DNA of 55,970 nucleotides from Crossiella sp. SN42 (GTDB taxonomy: Bacteria; Actinomycetota; Actinomycetes; Mycobacteriales; Pseudonocardiaceae): positions 1 through 55,970 of the forward strand of contig NZ_JAMHIV010000047.1 in assembly GCF_023897065.1 (NCBI RefSeq), in the 5' to 3' direction. Numbering within the stretch: position 1 is the first letter of the stretch; every line of letters begins with the position of its first letter. Both the position numbers and the translations under genes were made by a program. The notes under the pieces were generated by a model. It saw nothing but the letters and a program-made list of their open reading frames with translations, did not search any database and was not told where the DNA came from. Below are positions 1 through 8,343 of this stretch, piece after piece.

Positions 1-2
1 CC

Positions 3-104
3 CGCGGCCGGATCCTGGAAGCCGCCGACAAGGCCGAAGGGCACTTCGGAACGCGCTTTCCGGACATGCCGACCGACCGCCTTCGCGCGAGGATGTCCGG
101 GTGA
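3..104 (+). CDS. C-terminal tail of an upstream gene (partial)
   Basis: Codons read open from the window edge to a TGA at 102-104 and give a 33-residue tail ending RARMSG. The stop overlaps the GTG start of the exporter at 101 in a GTGA arrangement. That is the usual sign of translational coupling, so this is probably the last part of a gene co-transcribed with the exporter. Regulators of the TetR, MarR or PadR type often sit there, but the tail is too short to identify. The frame and the overlap are visible; the rest is inference. Confidence 0.5.
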   Translation, partial: RGRILEAADKAEGHFGTRFPDMPTDRLRARMSG

Positions 105-1573
105 CCTCATCCGCGCAGCAGACCAGCACCCCGGACCCGCGCCGCTGGAAGGCGCTCGCGGTCACGCTGACCGCCGGGTTCATGGTGCTGCTGGACGTGA
201 GCATCGTGAACGTGGCTCTGCCCTCGATCCAGCGCGACCTGGGCGCCTCCGCGGGCGGCGTGCAGTGGGTGATCTCCGGCTACGCGCTCACCTTCGGCCT
301 GGTGCTGGTCTTCGGCGGCAGGCTGGGTGACGCGCTGGGGCGGCGGCGGATGTTCCTGATCGCGCTCACCGGCTTCGTGCTGACCAGCGCGCTGGCCGGG
401 GCCGCGCCCGGGCCGGAGTTGCTGATCGTGGCCAGGTTGTTGCAGGGCATGACCGGCGGGCTGCTCACCCCGCAGAACACCGGCCTGATCCAGGAGCTGT
501 TCAGCGGCCCGGAACGCGGCAAGGCCTTCGGCATGTTCGGCGCGGTGGTCGGCATCTCCACCGCGGTCGGGCCGATCCTGGGCGGGGTGATCCTGGCCGT
601 GTTCGGCGATCCGGAGGGCTGGCGCTGGGTGTTCTACGTCAACGTCCCGATCGGCGCGCTGGCACTGGGCCTGGCCGCGCACCTGCTGCCCAAGTCGCGG
701 GCCAGCCTGCGCGGGATCGGCCGGGAGCTGGACTTCACCGGCGCGCTGCTGCTCGGGCTGGCCGTGGTGTGCGTGCTGTTCCCGATCCTGGAGGCCGAGC
801 AGGGCGGGCTGGGCGCGGTGTGGTGGCTGTTCCTGCTCGCGATCGCCCTCGGCGCGGCGTTCGTCTGGTGGGAGCGCCGCCTGGTGCGCCTGGACCGGGC
901 GCCGCTGCTGGACCTGCGGCTGTTCACCAGCACTCCCGGCTTCGCCAGCGGCGCGACCCTGGGCGCGGTGTACTTCTGCGCGTTCACCGGCATCTGGCTG
1001 GTCTTCGCCATGTTCTTCCAGCAGGGCCTGGGTTTCACGCCGCTGGCCTCGGGGCTGGCGGTCACCCCGTTCGCGGTCGGCTCGGCGGCCTCGGCGGTGG
1101 TGGCCGGGCGGCTGGTGGACCGTTGGGGCCGCCGGCTGACCGTGATCGGGCTGAGCCTGGTGCTGGGCTGCATGCTCGCGGTGGCCGCCCTCGCCCTGCT
1201 GGTGCCCGCGGAGTCCGTCGGCTGGGCGGTGGCGCTGCCGCTGCTCATCGGCGGGATCGGCGGCGGCATGGTCATCTCGCCGAACACCACGCTCACCCTG
1301 GAGCGGGTGCCCACCTCGATGGCCGGGGTCGCCGGTGGCGCGCTGCAGACCGGGCAGCGCCTGGGCACCGCGGTCGGCACCGCCCTGCTGGCCGCGGTCT
1401 TCCACACCGCGATCAGCCTCAGCACCGGCGACTACCCGTTGGCGCTGACCATCTCCATGCTGTGCGCGGCCCTGCTCACCCTGATCGCGCTGATCCTCGG
1501 GGTGGCCGAGCTGCGCCGCCGCCGGGAGGTGGTCAACCCCGATCCGACGGCGGCGCACTGCTCGCAGGGCTGA
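101..1573 (+). CDS. MFS drug exporter, EmrB/QacA (DHA2) family
   Basis: This 490-residue membrane protein is very hydrophobic and of the length expected for the 14-helix DHA2 group of proton-driven multidrug exporters. The first helix carries the family signature LLDVSIVNVALPSIQ (about residues 30-45). It is followed by the loop motif GGRLGDALGRRR (about 78-90) typical of MFS A-motifs, and by the helix 5 motif C region around GAVVGISTAVGPILGG. The GTG start at 101 overlaps the stop of the preceding frame, suggesting an operon with an upstream gene. The substrate cannot be read from sequence; efflux of a toxic or self-made compound across the cytoplasmic membrane is the family role. Its stop TGA abuts the stop of the opposite-strand gene in the hexamer TGATCA, leaving no space for a terminator. 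Confidence 0.88.
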   Translation: MTSSAQQTSTPDPRRWKALAVTLTAGFMVLLDVSIVNVALPSIQRDLGASAGGVQWVISGYALTFGLVLVFGGRLGDALGRRRMFLIALTGFVLTSALAGAAPGPELLIVARLLQGMTGGLLTPQNTGLIQELFSGPERGKAFGMFGAVVGISTAVGPILGGVILAVFGDPEGWRWVFYVNVPIGALALGLAAHLLPKSRASLRGIGRELDFTGALLLGLAVVCVLFPILEAEQGGLGAVWWLFLLAIALGAAFVWWERRLVRLDRAPLLDLRLFTSTPGFASGATLGAVYFCAFTGIWLVFAMFFQQGLGFTPLASGLAVTPFAVGSAASAVVAGRLVDRWGRRLTVIGLSLVLGCMLAVAALALLVPAESVGWAVALPLLIGGIGGGMVISPNTTLTLERVPTSMAGVAGGALQTGQRLGTAVGTALLAAVFHTAISLSTGDYPLALTISMLCAALLTLIALILGVAELRRRREVVNPDPTAAHCSQG

Positions 1574-4500
1574 TCAGCCGCCCAGCTCGGTCACCCGCCG
1601 TTTCGCCGCGGCCAGCTTCGGCCCGTAGGTGGCCGGATCGGTGGCGTTGAGCGCGGTGAAGTGACTGACCGACTCCTTCGCCGCGGCCAGTGCCTCCGGC
1701 CGTCTGCCGCTGGCGTCGAGGTAGTGGCTGGCCGGGTTGAGCAGCCACTCGGCCAGCACCGGGCGGTAGACCTTGTCCTCGGTGGCCAGTTTCCGGGCCA
1801 GGTCAACGCCTTCCAGCACCGCGGCCAAGCCGCCGGGCCGGTCTCCGGTCTCCCACAGCCGGATGCCGAGGTTGACCAGCACCGAGGTCTCCCGGTGCCG
1901 CAGGTCCTTGTCCGTGGGCTGCTCCGCGACCAGTCGCCGGTAGACCTCCCTGGCCTCGCGCAGCACGGCCACGGCTTCCTGCCCCTGCCCGGTGGCCGCC
2001 AGGTAGGCGCTCACCGGCCAGTTCGCCCACTGGCCCTGCGCGGGGGCGTACTTCTTGTCCTCGGCGGCGAGCTGGCGGATCTGGTCCAGCGCGACCCTGG
2101 TGTGCGCGGTCCCCTGGCCCTTCTCCCCCGTGTTGTACAGCCGGATGCCCAGGTCCAGCGCCAAGGTCGCCTCGTAGGCCCGGTGCTCCCGGGAGTCCGG
2201 CTCCCGCAGCCGCAGCATCCGGTGCCCGGCGACGGCCTCCCGCAGCACCGAGACCGCCTCGGTGTCACCCAGGTAGCTCGCGATCGGCGCGCGCGCCCAC
2301 TGCGCGAAGCTGACCGCCGCGCGCGGGTCGTCCCGGCTGATCTGGCGCAGCAGGGCCAGCGCCTCCTGGCCCTTGGCCGCGGCCTCGGGCTTCTTGCCCT
2401 GCTGCCACAGGCCCTCCGCCGCCCGCAGCGCCGCCTCGGCCCGCTCCGGTCCGCAGGTGCCGTGGTTCACCCGGACCACCGGCTTGAGCTCAGCGCGGAA
2501 GTCCAGCTCGGTCCGGCTGCCACATGCCTTGTCGGACAACACGATCAGGCCGTCATGGCCGGGTGAGGTGAGCAGCTGGCCCTGCGCCAGCGGGGTGGTC
2601 GACCAGTTCGGCACCGGCTTTCCGTCCACAGAGGACACCTGAGGGGCGTGGTAGCTGTTGTCCGGCGTGCGCAGGAAGAAGGTCAGCCGCTTGCCGTCGG
2701 GCTGGACGAAGGTGTGCTCCTTGCCCGTTTCCAGCACCGTCGGCAGGCCCGCGTTCGCCGCGTGGGTCTTGCTCACGAAGTCGGTGAACGACGTGGCCGA
2801 GGACTCGGCCACGTAGAAGAACCCGCCGTTGCCCGACAACAGCTTCCCCGCCATCTCACTGTCCACTGTGGACCGGATGGCGACCATGATGCCCAGCTTG
2901 CCGCAGGCCTCGGTGTCGAGGTTGAGGAACTGCCAGTTGGCCTTGCTGGTGTCCGGAGTCCCGCACTGTTCCCAGACCTTGGGCACCTGTAGGTTCAGCC
3001 CGCAGGCGAACCCGCCCTGCACGCAGGTGTTGACGATGCCCCGCTCCGCGGAGACGTACCAGCCGCCGCCGCCGTTCGGCTGCAGCTCGCCCCTGCCGTT
3101 GAAGCGGATCAGGTTCTCCCACACCAACGGCGCACTCGGGTGGTTGCGCACCGGCATCAGCGTGGTGGCCTGGGCGAAGGCGTAGTTCTCGTTGCCCTGG
3201 AACCGCTGGTACCACTCGTCGAGCCCGTAGCCGCTGGGCAGCCACATGCCGCCGGCGGAGATGGTGAAGGACTTGGACTGGGAGTAGATCTCGGTGCCGC
3301 CAGCGGCGTTCTCGTTGGCGAAGCTCAGCCGCGGCCGCTCCCCGTGGTAGTAGGCCACCTGGTACGGCTGCTCCGGCCGGGCAGCCGCGGTGCGCAGCGC
3401 CGCGTTCGGCGGCAGGTACCAGGTCATCGAGGCGATCGCCGCCTCGTGCGCCAGCCATTCCGGGATCACGTCCCGGCCGCGCCAGCCCGCGTCCTCGCCC
3501 TCCGGCGCGATGAACCACATGTCCTGCCCGGAGGAGGGGTCCGTCGGCCGGAAACCGGTCCACAGCATGAAGAACGGGGTCTGCGGGTCCGAGCCGCGGT
3601 GGAAGTAGACCTTGTGGTTGGCGTCCATGTTCGGGGTGGTCCGGCGGAACGGCCCGGCCCGGCGCATCCCGTTGCTGCTCAAGGAGAACTTGGTGGTCAG
3701 GTAGTCCAGCACGATCCGCGCCCCGGTGCGCGTCTCGGCGTCCTCGGCGAAGTCGTGCAGGATGAACAGCCCCTGCATGGTGTAGCGGGTGTAGGGGCGG
3801 GAGTTGAACTCCAGCAGGTCGAACCTGGCGAAGTTGTGCAACATCTTCAGCAGGTGCTCGCGCATCCCGTTGGTGGCGTTGTTGAACTCGGCCTTGCCGG
3901 TCTGGCGCAGCAGCACCTGGTTGGACAGGTACTTCGAGGCCTCGATCAGCAGCCGGTGGTTCTCCGACTCCGGGATGTCCACCCGCCCGCACAGCCGGAT
4001 CTTCTCGTCGTCCTCGGAGTGCGCGCCGGTCTCGGTCATCAGCTGGCCGGTGATGTGCGCCCTGGTCTCCGCGCGCAGCAGGTCCCAGTGCCGGTAGACC
4101 ATGATCATCAGCGACTTGAGGAAGGTGTCGTAGTCCCCGACCCGCGCCGAGCAGGACACCGGCCCGGCCGAGAAGCCCTCGTGCGAGGTCCCGGTGCCGT
4201 GCGGCCGCAGGTTGCGCAGCGACTCGTTGACCAGGTCGACCGCCGGGCGCTGGCCGGGGCAGGCGAAGTCCTGGCCGAAGAGCCGGACGCTCTCCATCAT
4301 GGCGGCCAGGTGCACGCCCTGGTCGTCCCCTGGCCGGTCCGGGAAGTAGACCGAGAAGTCGGGGCCGTTGGCATCGGCGACCCGGTAGCAGGCGTAGTAG
4401 CGCACGGTCGCGGCCTGTCTCGCCCCGAGCTTGGCGAAGGCCGTGGCCGGGTCCGCGGTGGTCAGGCCGGGCAGGTCGAGTGAGCGCGGCGGGTCGGGCG

Positions 4501-5557
4501 CCACGTTGACCTGCATCACCTGGTGGGAGCAGTCCACCCCGCCGCCGAGGGGGCTGGTTTTGCAACCCCGGATGCTGACCTCGGAGGGGCCGAAGGCCCG
4601 GAAGGACACCGCGCCATCAGCTCGCCGCGCGTTGATGAAGCCGCCGTCGAAGTCGGGCACCCGGCTGTAGTAGGTGCCCGGCCGCTTGCCCTTGACCTCG
4701 ATGACGAACCGGTCGTAGTACTCCGGCGAGTGCCAGCGCAGGTGCACCCAGTCCAGGTGGTTGGCGGCCGAGGCGCTGGCCAGCCACGGCTTGCCGTCCA
4801 CCTGCCGGAACCAGGTGGTGACCGAGCCATGCTCGAACGGCTGGCGCAGGCCCTCGTTCTTGCCGAAGACCTCGGTGGGCACCGCGGTGTTCTTCGGGCA
4901 GGCCAGGATGCCGTCCTTGCCGCCGAGCTCCTGCCAGCGCTGCGCGTGCGTGCCGTTGACCACGTAGACCGCGCCGCAGTCGGTCTGCCCGGTGTGGTCG
5001 GCGATGGTCACCCCGACCGGCACGGTGCGCCCCCGGTCGGAGTGCGTCTCCTCGTCCATGCCCTCCACCGCGAACTCGTAGCGCCCCGCGCCCTGGCCGA
5101 CCACGGTGCTGAACGTGCCGGCGCGCGGGTCGCGGAAGAGGAACCCGTCGTTGCCGGCGTAGGCGCCGTTGTGCGTCCAGTGGATCCGCCAGGTGCGGTG
5201 CTCGGGGCCGTCCATCACGCCCCAGTCCACGACCACCTCGGCGCCGCGGGCGTAGGCCGCGATCACCATGTCCGGGCCGTGGTCGGGTGAGGTGGCGATC
5301 TCGCCGCGCTCGAAGGCCTGCCTGCGCCCGTTGCGGCCGGGGACGGCCTGCTCGGGTCCGGTGGCGCAGCCCAGGCTGCCGTGCTCGCCGCGCAGCGCGG
5401 CCCAGCGTTGCGCGATCTTGCCGGTGACCGGGACGGTGCACCGGTTCGGCGGCGCGACGGCGGCTGGCGCGGCGGCCGCGGCGGGCACGGGCAACCCGGT
5501 CGCGGTGGCCGCCACCACCAGCGCCAGGCCGCAGGCCGTGCGCAGGAATCTGGACAT
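1574..5557 (-). CDS. Giant secreted protein: LGFP-like repeats, large unknown domain, C-terminal TPR helices
   Basis: The 1327-residue product begins with a Sec-type signal (basic MSRFLR, hydrophobic core, Ala-rich cleavage region near residue 30), so it should be exported. Two LGFP-like repeats follow, at about residues 45-95 and 200-250, with the pattern QRW..L.G..G.LG(A)C....F..G. In corynebacterial and other actinobacterial proteins such repeats are thought to bind the cell wall. Residues about 370-1065 form a large globular region with many Cys and aromatic residues that I do not recognise. The last 240 residues are at least three helical repeats of the type RLYNTGEKGQGTAH and RLWETGDRPGGLAAV, resembling tetratricopeptide units. 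A TPR array outside the cell on a wall-anchored protein is unusual. The gene seems monocistronic. Its stop directly abuts that of the MFS gene. Function is unknown. Confidence 0.75.
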   Translation of the reverse strand: MSRFLRTACGLALVVAATATGLPVPAAAAAPAAVAPPNRCTVPVTGKIAQRWAALRGEHGSLGCATGPEQAVPGRNGRRQAFERGEIATSPDHGPDMVIAAYARGAEVVVDWGVMDGPEHRTWRIHWTHNGAYAGNDGFLFRDPRAGTFSTVVGQGAGRYEFAVEGMDEETHSDRGRTVPVGVTIADHTGQTDCGAVYVVNGTHAQRWQELGGKDGILACPKNTAVPTEVFGKNEGLRQPFEHGSVTTWFRQVDGKPWLASASAANHLDWVHLRWHSPEYYDRFVIEVKGKRPGTYYSRVPDFDGGFINARRADGAVSFRAFGPSEVSIRGCKTSPLGGGVDCSHQVMQVNVAPDPPRSLDLPGLTTADPATAFAKLGARQAATVRYYACYRVADANGPDFSVYFPDRPGDDQGVHLAAMMESVRLFGQDFACPGQRPAVDLVNESLRNLRPHGTGTSHEGFSAGPVSCSARVGDYDTFLKSLMIMVYRHWDLLRAETRAHITGQLMTETGAHSEDDEKIRLCGRVDIPESENHRLLIEASKYLSNQVLLRQTGKAEFNNATNGMREHLLKMLHNFARFDLLEFNSRPYTRYTMQGLFILHDFAEDAETRTGARIVLDYLTTKFSLSSNGMRRAGPFRRTTPNMDANHKVYFHRGSDPQTPFFMLWTGFRPTDPSSGQDMWFIAPEGEDAGWRGRDVIPEWLAHEAAIASMTWYLPPNAALRTAAARPEQPYQVAYYHGERPRLSFANENAAGGTEIYSQSKSFTISAGGMWLPSGYGLDEWYQRFQGNENYAFAQATTLMPVRNHPSAPLVWENLIRFNGRGELQPNGGGGWYVSAERGIVNTCVQGGFACGLNLQVPKVWEQCGTPDTSKANWQFLNLDTEACGKLGIMVAIRSTVDSEMAGKLLSGNGGFFYVAESSATSFTDFVSKTHAANAGLPTVLETGKEHTFVQPDGKRLTFFLRTPDNSYHAPQVSSVDGKPVPNWSTTPLAQGQLLTSPGHDGLIVLSDKACGSRTELDFRAELKPVVRVNHGTCGPERAEAALRAAEGLWQQGKKPEAAAKGQEALALLRQISRDDPRAAVSFAQWARAPIASYLGDTEAVSVLREAVAGHRMLRLREPDSREHRAYEATLALDLGIRLYNTGEKGQGTAHTRVALDQIRQLAAEDKKYAPAQGQWANWPVSAYLAATGQGQEAVAVLREAREVYRRLVAEQPTDKDLRHRETSVLVNLGIRLWETGDRPGGLAAVLEGVDLARKLATEDKVYRPVLAEWLLNPASHYLDASGRRPEALAAAKESVSHFTALNATDPATYGPKLAAAKRRVTELGG
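2861..2873. repeat. GTCCACTGTGGAC palindrome inside a coding region
   Basis: A perfect 13-bp palindrome, read in the gene as Ser-Thr-Val-Asp with the rare threonine codon ACA. The same element recurs at 19618-19630 and, with A at the centre, at 53994-54006. Variants occur elsewhere in the window. Confidence 0.6.
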
Positions 5558-5651
5558 CCCGATCTCCCCTCGCCGCTGGGCAAGCCGCCCGGGGTGGGCG
5601 AGCGCGGCGAGCAGAGTGTTGGCGAGGCGGCAGGTCCAGGACGAGGGGTGC

Positions 5652-5686
5652 GCCGTATCCCGTTGCGCGCGGATCTGGGATACGGC
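5652..5686 (-). terminator. Hairpin terminator after the type VII-like operon
   Basis: GCCGTATCCC at 5652-5661 is the exact reverse complement of GGGATACGGC at 5677-5686, giving a 10-bp stem with a 15-nt loop. It starts about 20 nt downstream of the stop of the 182-residue gene on the minus strand and upstream of the promoter of the next minus-strand gene. A factor-independent terminator without a clear U tract is the simplest reading, as is common in actinomycetes. Confidence 0.6.
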
Positions 5687-5705
5687 CGGTGACCAGCGAA
5701 AACGG

Positions 5706-6254
5706 TCATCCCTGCTTGAGGATGGCCCGTTCCTCCGCGGTGACGTGGAAGCGGAACTCCGACCCGTCCGGCCACACCAGCTCCTGCTGGTACGGCTTGA
5801 CCCGGGGTCCGTGCGGGGCCGCCTCGTGCCAGCGCAGGGCAGGCGGCCCGTTGTCGGCCGGGGTGCCGAAGCTGGGGCCGGTGTCGACCACGCCGACGTG
5901 CGAGGGCGAGAACACCAGCCACGCGTTCTCCGCCGCCATCGCCGCCTCCACCAGCCCGAGCGCGCGGGCGTTCGCCGGGCCGCGCACCGAGCCGGACCGC
6001 TCGAACATGTTGGCCACCCCGCCGCCGAGCACGGACAGGAACAGGCTCACCACGCCGCCGATCGGGACCCGGATGAGGTTCCAGAAGAACCGGCGGATCA
6101 GGCGCTTGCCCTTGACCGTGCCGTCCTTGCGCCTGCCAGGCACGTCGAAGTTCGGCCCGACATCGCCCAGGTGGATGGCGACCACCGGTTCGCGCCACTG
6201 GCCTTCGACCAGGGCGCGAACCAGCTGCCGGAACTCAGGATTCGGTGCGACCAC
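5706..6254 (-). CDS. Hypothetical membrane-associated protein, last gene of the type VII-like operon
   Basis: The product has 182 residues and I recognise no family. It starts with GTG 10 nt after the stop of the preceding 378-residue gene and so is co-transcribed with it. A basic stretch (GRRKDGTVKGKRLIRR, about residues 40-56) precedes one hydrophobic segment (about 62-84, PIGGVVSLFLSVLGGG). The rest looks soluble, with an acidic, aromatic C-terminus. Position after a secreted-type helical protein would suit an immunity or chaperone-like partner, but nothing in the sequence proves this. Confidence 0.65.
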   Translation of the reverse strand: MVAPNPEFRQLVRALVEGQWREPVVAIHLGDVGPNFDVPGRRKDGTVKGKRLIRRFFWNLIRVPIGGVVSLFLSVLGGGVANMFERSGSVRGPANARALGLVEAAMAAENAWLVFSPSHVGVVDTGPSFGTPADNGPPALRWHEAAPHGPRVKPYQQELVWPDGSEFRFHVTAEERAILKQG

Positions 6255-6264
6255 GTCGACGAAG

Positions 6265-7401
6265 TTACATGTCCAGGTTGCCGCGGGTGTCCTCGACGCT
6301 GTGATCGCCGCCGATGCCGCTCTTGTTGAACATCGGGCCGTCTTCCTTGTACTCGGCGGCGCCTTCCTTGCCGATGCCCTTGCCCGCGCCGATACCGGAC
6401 TTGACGCCGATGCCCTTGGCCAGCGGGCCGACCCCGGCGTGGGTGCCGAAGGTCGTGCTGATCACCCGGTTGCTGGGCACGAAGTGGCTGCGCTCGGCCA
6501 CCTTGCCGACCAGCGGGATGCCCCGGCTGCCCTTCTCCACCACCTTGCCCACGCGGAGCTTGTCGGCGAACTGCACCGCCTTGGTGGCGAACTTGGCCAG
6601 GAACTCGATGAACTTCGACAGCAGCTTGCCGAACTTGCCGAGGTAGCTCAGCACCTTCTGCAGCACGCTGGCGGCCTTGGCGATGGAGGCGGTCATGGCC
6701 GCGGCCACCGAGCCGCCGAAGGAGATGATCGAGGTGGCCAGCGCGGGCAGCCAGATGGTGATCAGCCAGGAGATCAGCTCGGAGATGATCGCCTTGATCA
6801 CCTCCTCGATGACCACCATGACCATCGACCACATCTGCAGCACCTCGGCCACCGAGCCCGCGGCCGAGCCGACGCCGCGGATGCCGGTGGAGAACTCGCC
6901 GAGGGCCTTGCGGGCCTCGTCGCCTGCCTCGTCCAGCCAGTCCTTCAGCGCGGTGTCGCCGGTCTTCTCGAAGTCCTCGGCCAGCGCGACGAAGCCCTGG
7001 GCCATGGTGACGAAGTTGTCCGAGGCGTGCCCGATGGCCGGGCCGTCGCCGCTGACCTGGTGCAGCGCGTCCTGCAGCGGCTGGACCAGTTCGAGCAGGA
7101 TGTTCAGCCCGTTGCTGACCAGCCAGCCGATCGGGTCCATCACGAAGGTGGTCACGTCCATCGCGGCGCCGCTGACGAACTTCGCCCCGTCGGCGGCCAG
7201 GTCCTTGGCGCCGGAGGCCAGCTCGCCGACGTTGTCGGCCTGGCCCATCTCCTGGGCGTGCGCGGCGATGGACTTGCCCGCCTTGTAGGCGTCGCCGAGG
7301 ACCGGGACCTTGGTCGCGGCGCGGTCGGCGTTGGCGGCGAAGCTCTCGTCGTACTGGGAGACGTTGAGCGCGTCGGCGATGCTCTCCTTGGGCCCGGTCA
7401 C
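6265..7401 (-). CDS. Long alpha-helical WXG/PPE-like protein, candidate type VII secretion substrate
   Basis: This 378-residue protein is almost wholly helical. The N-terminal 240 residues contain amphipathic helices and the segment DPIGWLVSNGLNILLE, reminiscent of the WxG turn in type VII substrates. Residues about 195-240 are strongly hydrophobic (MWSMVMVVIEEVIKAIISEL and following). The C-terminal 90 residues are Gly/Lys-rich (GIGVKSGIGAGKGIGKEG) and end in an acidic tail. No nuclease, deaminase or ADP-ribosylating motif is apparent. The ATG overlaps the stop of the EspC-like gene by 4 bp, and a gene of unknown function follows within 10 nt. In related actinomycetes a YbaB protein, a small EspC/WXG100 protein and a long helical protein often form one locus; export by an ESX system is inferred, and no secretion machinery gene is in the window. 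Confidence 0.65.
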   Translation of the reverse strand: MTGPKESIADALNVSQYDESFAANADRAATKVPVLGDAYKAGKSIAAHAQEMGQADNVGELASGAKDLAADGAKFVSGAAMDVTTFVMDPIGWLVSNGLNILLELVQPLQDALHQVSGDGPAIGHASDNFVTMAQGFVALAEDFEKTGDTALKDWLDEAGDEARKALGEFSTGIRGVGSAAGSVAEVLQMWSMVMVVIEEVIKAIISELISWLITIWLPALATSIISFGGSVAAAMTASIAKAASVLQKVLSYLGKFGKLLSKFIEFLAKFATKAVQFADKLRVGKVVEKGSRGIPLVGKVAERSHFVPSNRVISTTFGTHAGVGPLAKGIGVKSGIGAGKGIGKEGAAEYKEDGPMFNKSGIGGDHSVEDTRGNLDM

Positions 7402-7745
7402 TTGGTCTTCCCCCCACGCGGTCCGTCGATGTTGGCCTTGTGCCGGCCGAACTCGATCACCGCGTCGTTCTCGGCGCCCTCGTAGATGGCCGCGGTGTCC
7501 AGGATCTTGCCGGAGAGCGTCTCCACGCCCTCCTTCATCGCGGCCATCAGCTCACGCAGGTCGCCGAGCCGCTCGGTGTAGGCGCTCTTGGCGAAGGCAC
7601 CCATCACGCCCCACGCCTCGTTGGTCACGTCGGCGGCGTCCACCAGCCTGCCGAACTTGTCCGCCTCGGACTGGTAGTAGTCCAGCTGTTTCGCGTAGGA
7701 CTTCAGCGCCGGAATGTTGACGGCGACCTTGTCGGAGCTGGTCAT
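7398..7745 (-). CDS. EspC/WXG100-like small helical protein
   Basis: The 115-residue product matches the size and layout of EspC or ESAT-6-like partners. It has two helices with a tight turn at EAWGVMGAF (about residues 43-51), which resembles the W-x-G hairpin, then a helix with YTERLGDLRELMAAM. There is no signal peptide or membrane segment, as expected for type VII substrates exported as folded helical dimers. It lies 11 nt after the YbaB-type gene and overlaps the next gene by 4 bp, so expression of the three is coupled. I cannot tell whether it pairs with itself or with the 378-residue protein. The family assignment rests on length, hairpin motif and context. Confidence 0.7.
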   Translation of the reverse strand: MTSSDKVAVNIPALKSYAKQLDYYQSEADKFGRLVDAADVTNEAWGVMGAFAKSAYTERLGDLRELMAAMKEGVETLSGKILDTAAIYEGAENDAVIEFGRHKANIDGPRGGKTK

Positions 7746-7756
7746 TTCTCCCGCCC

Positions 7757-8257
7757 TCAGTGTCGTGGTTCGTCGCCGTAGACGCTGTAGCCGTCGAAGT
7801 AGTCGTCATCGTCACGCTTGACGGGACGCTTCGGCGCGGGCGCCTGCTGGCTGTGGTGGGACGTGAGTTCCTGCGTCGCGGTTCCCAGCGCTTCGGCCTG
7901 GGCCGCCTTGACCTGGTCGGTGGTGTTGAGCCCGAAGGCCTCGCCGACCGTCTCGTCCACGATGCCGGCCTGCATCCGCACGGCCTCGGCCACCGCCTGG
8001 CGCAGCGTGGCCATGATGGTGGCGGCCAGCTGCGGCGCGGGCTGGCGCACCGCGTCCGGGGTGAGCTGGAGGTCCAGCACGGTGCCACCGGCGCCGGCGA
8101 CCACGCGCACGGTGCGGTCCGGGGAGACCGCGGCGGCCTGCAACTGCCCCAGCCGCTCCTGCATGTCGCCGACGCCGCTGAACTTCACCTCGGCCTGCTT
8201 GATCTTGGCCTGGAACTTCTCGAACTCGGCGGCAAGCCGTTCCAAGTCGGCAGACAC
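7757..8257 (-). CDS. YbaB/EbfC-family protein with acidic tail
   Basis: The 166-residue product starts at GTG 8257, preceded by AGGAGA at a good distance; a longer open frame continues upstream but lacks support. Residues 1-100 fit the YbaB/EbfC nucleoid-associated family: an N-terminal coiled coil (LERLAAEFEKFQAKIKQAEV), then VRVVAGAGGTVLDLQL and a helix ending AVAEAVRMQAG. The C-terminal part adds a linker and an acidic DDDDYFDGYSVYG tail that housekeeping EbfC proteins lack. In actinobacterial type VII substrate loci a YbaB-like protein commonly comes first, and here it heads a four-gene operon. A chaperone or adaptor role is inferred. Confidence 0.78.
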   Translation of the reverse strand: MSADLERLAAEFEKFQAKIKQAEVKFSGVGDMQERLGQLQAAAVSPDRTVRVVAGAGGTVLDLQLTPDAVRQPAPQLAATIMATLRQAVAEAVRMQAGIVDETVGEAFGLNTTDQVKAAQAEALGTATQELTSHHSQQAPAPKRPVKRDDDDYFDGYSVYGDEPRH

Positions 8258-8343
8258 TGCGTTCTCCTGGGGGTGCGGTCCAACGGGACGTTCACCGTAC
8301 CCGCCCAACCAGGGCCGCACCGCCCACACGGGGCGATTCCCAG

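Noticed and set aside
107-1558. 483-residue open frame on the minus strand opposite the MFS gene
   Set aside because: Low-complexity Arg/Gly/Gln/His text typical of the antisense frame of a high-GC gene; no ribosome site; the plus-strand gene has clear MFS motifs.
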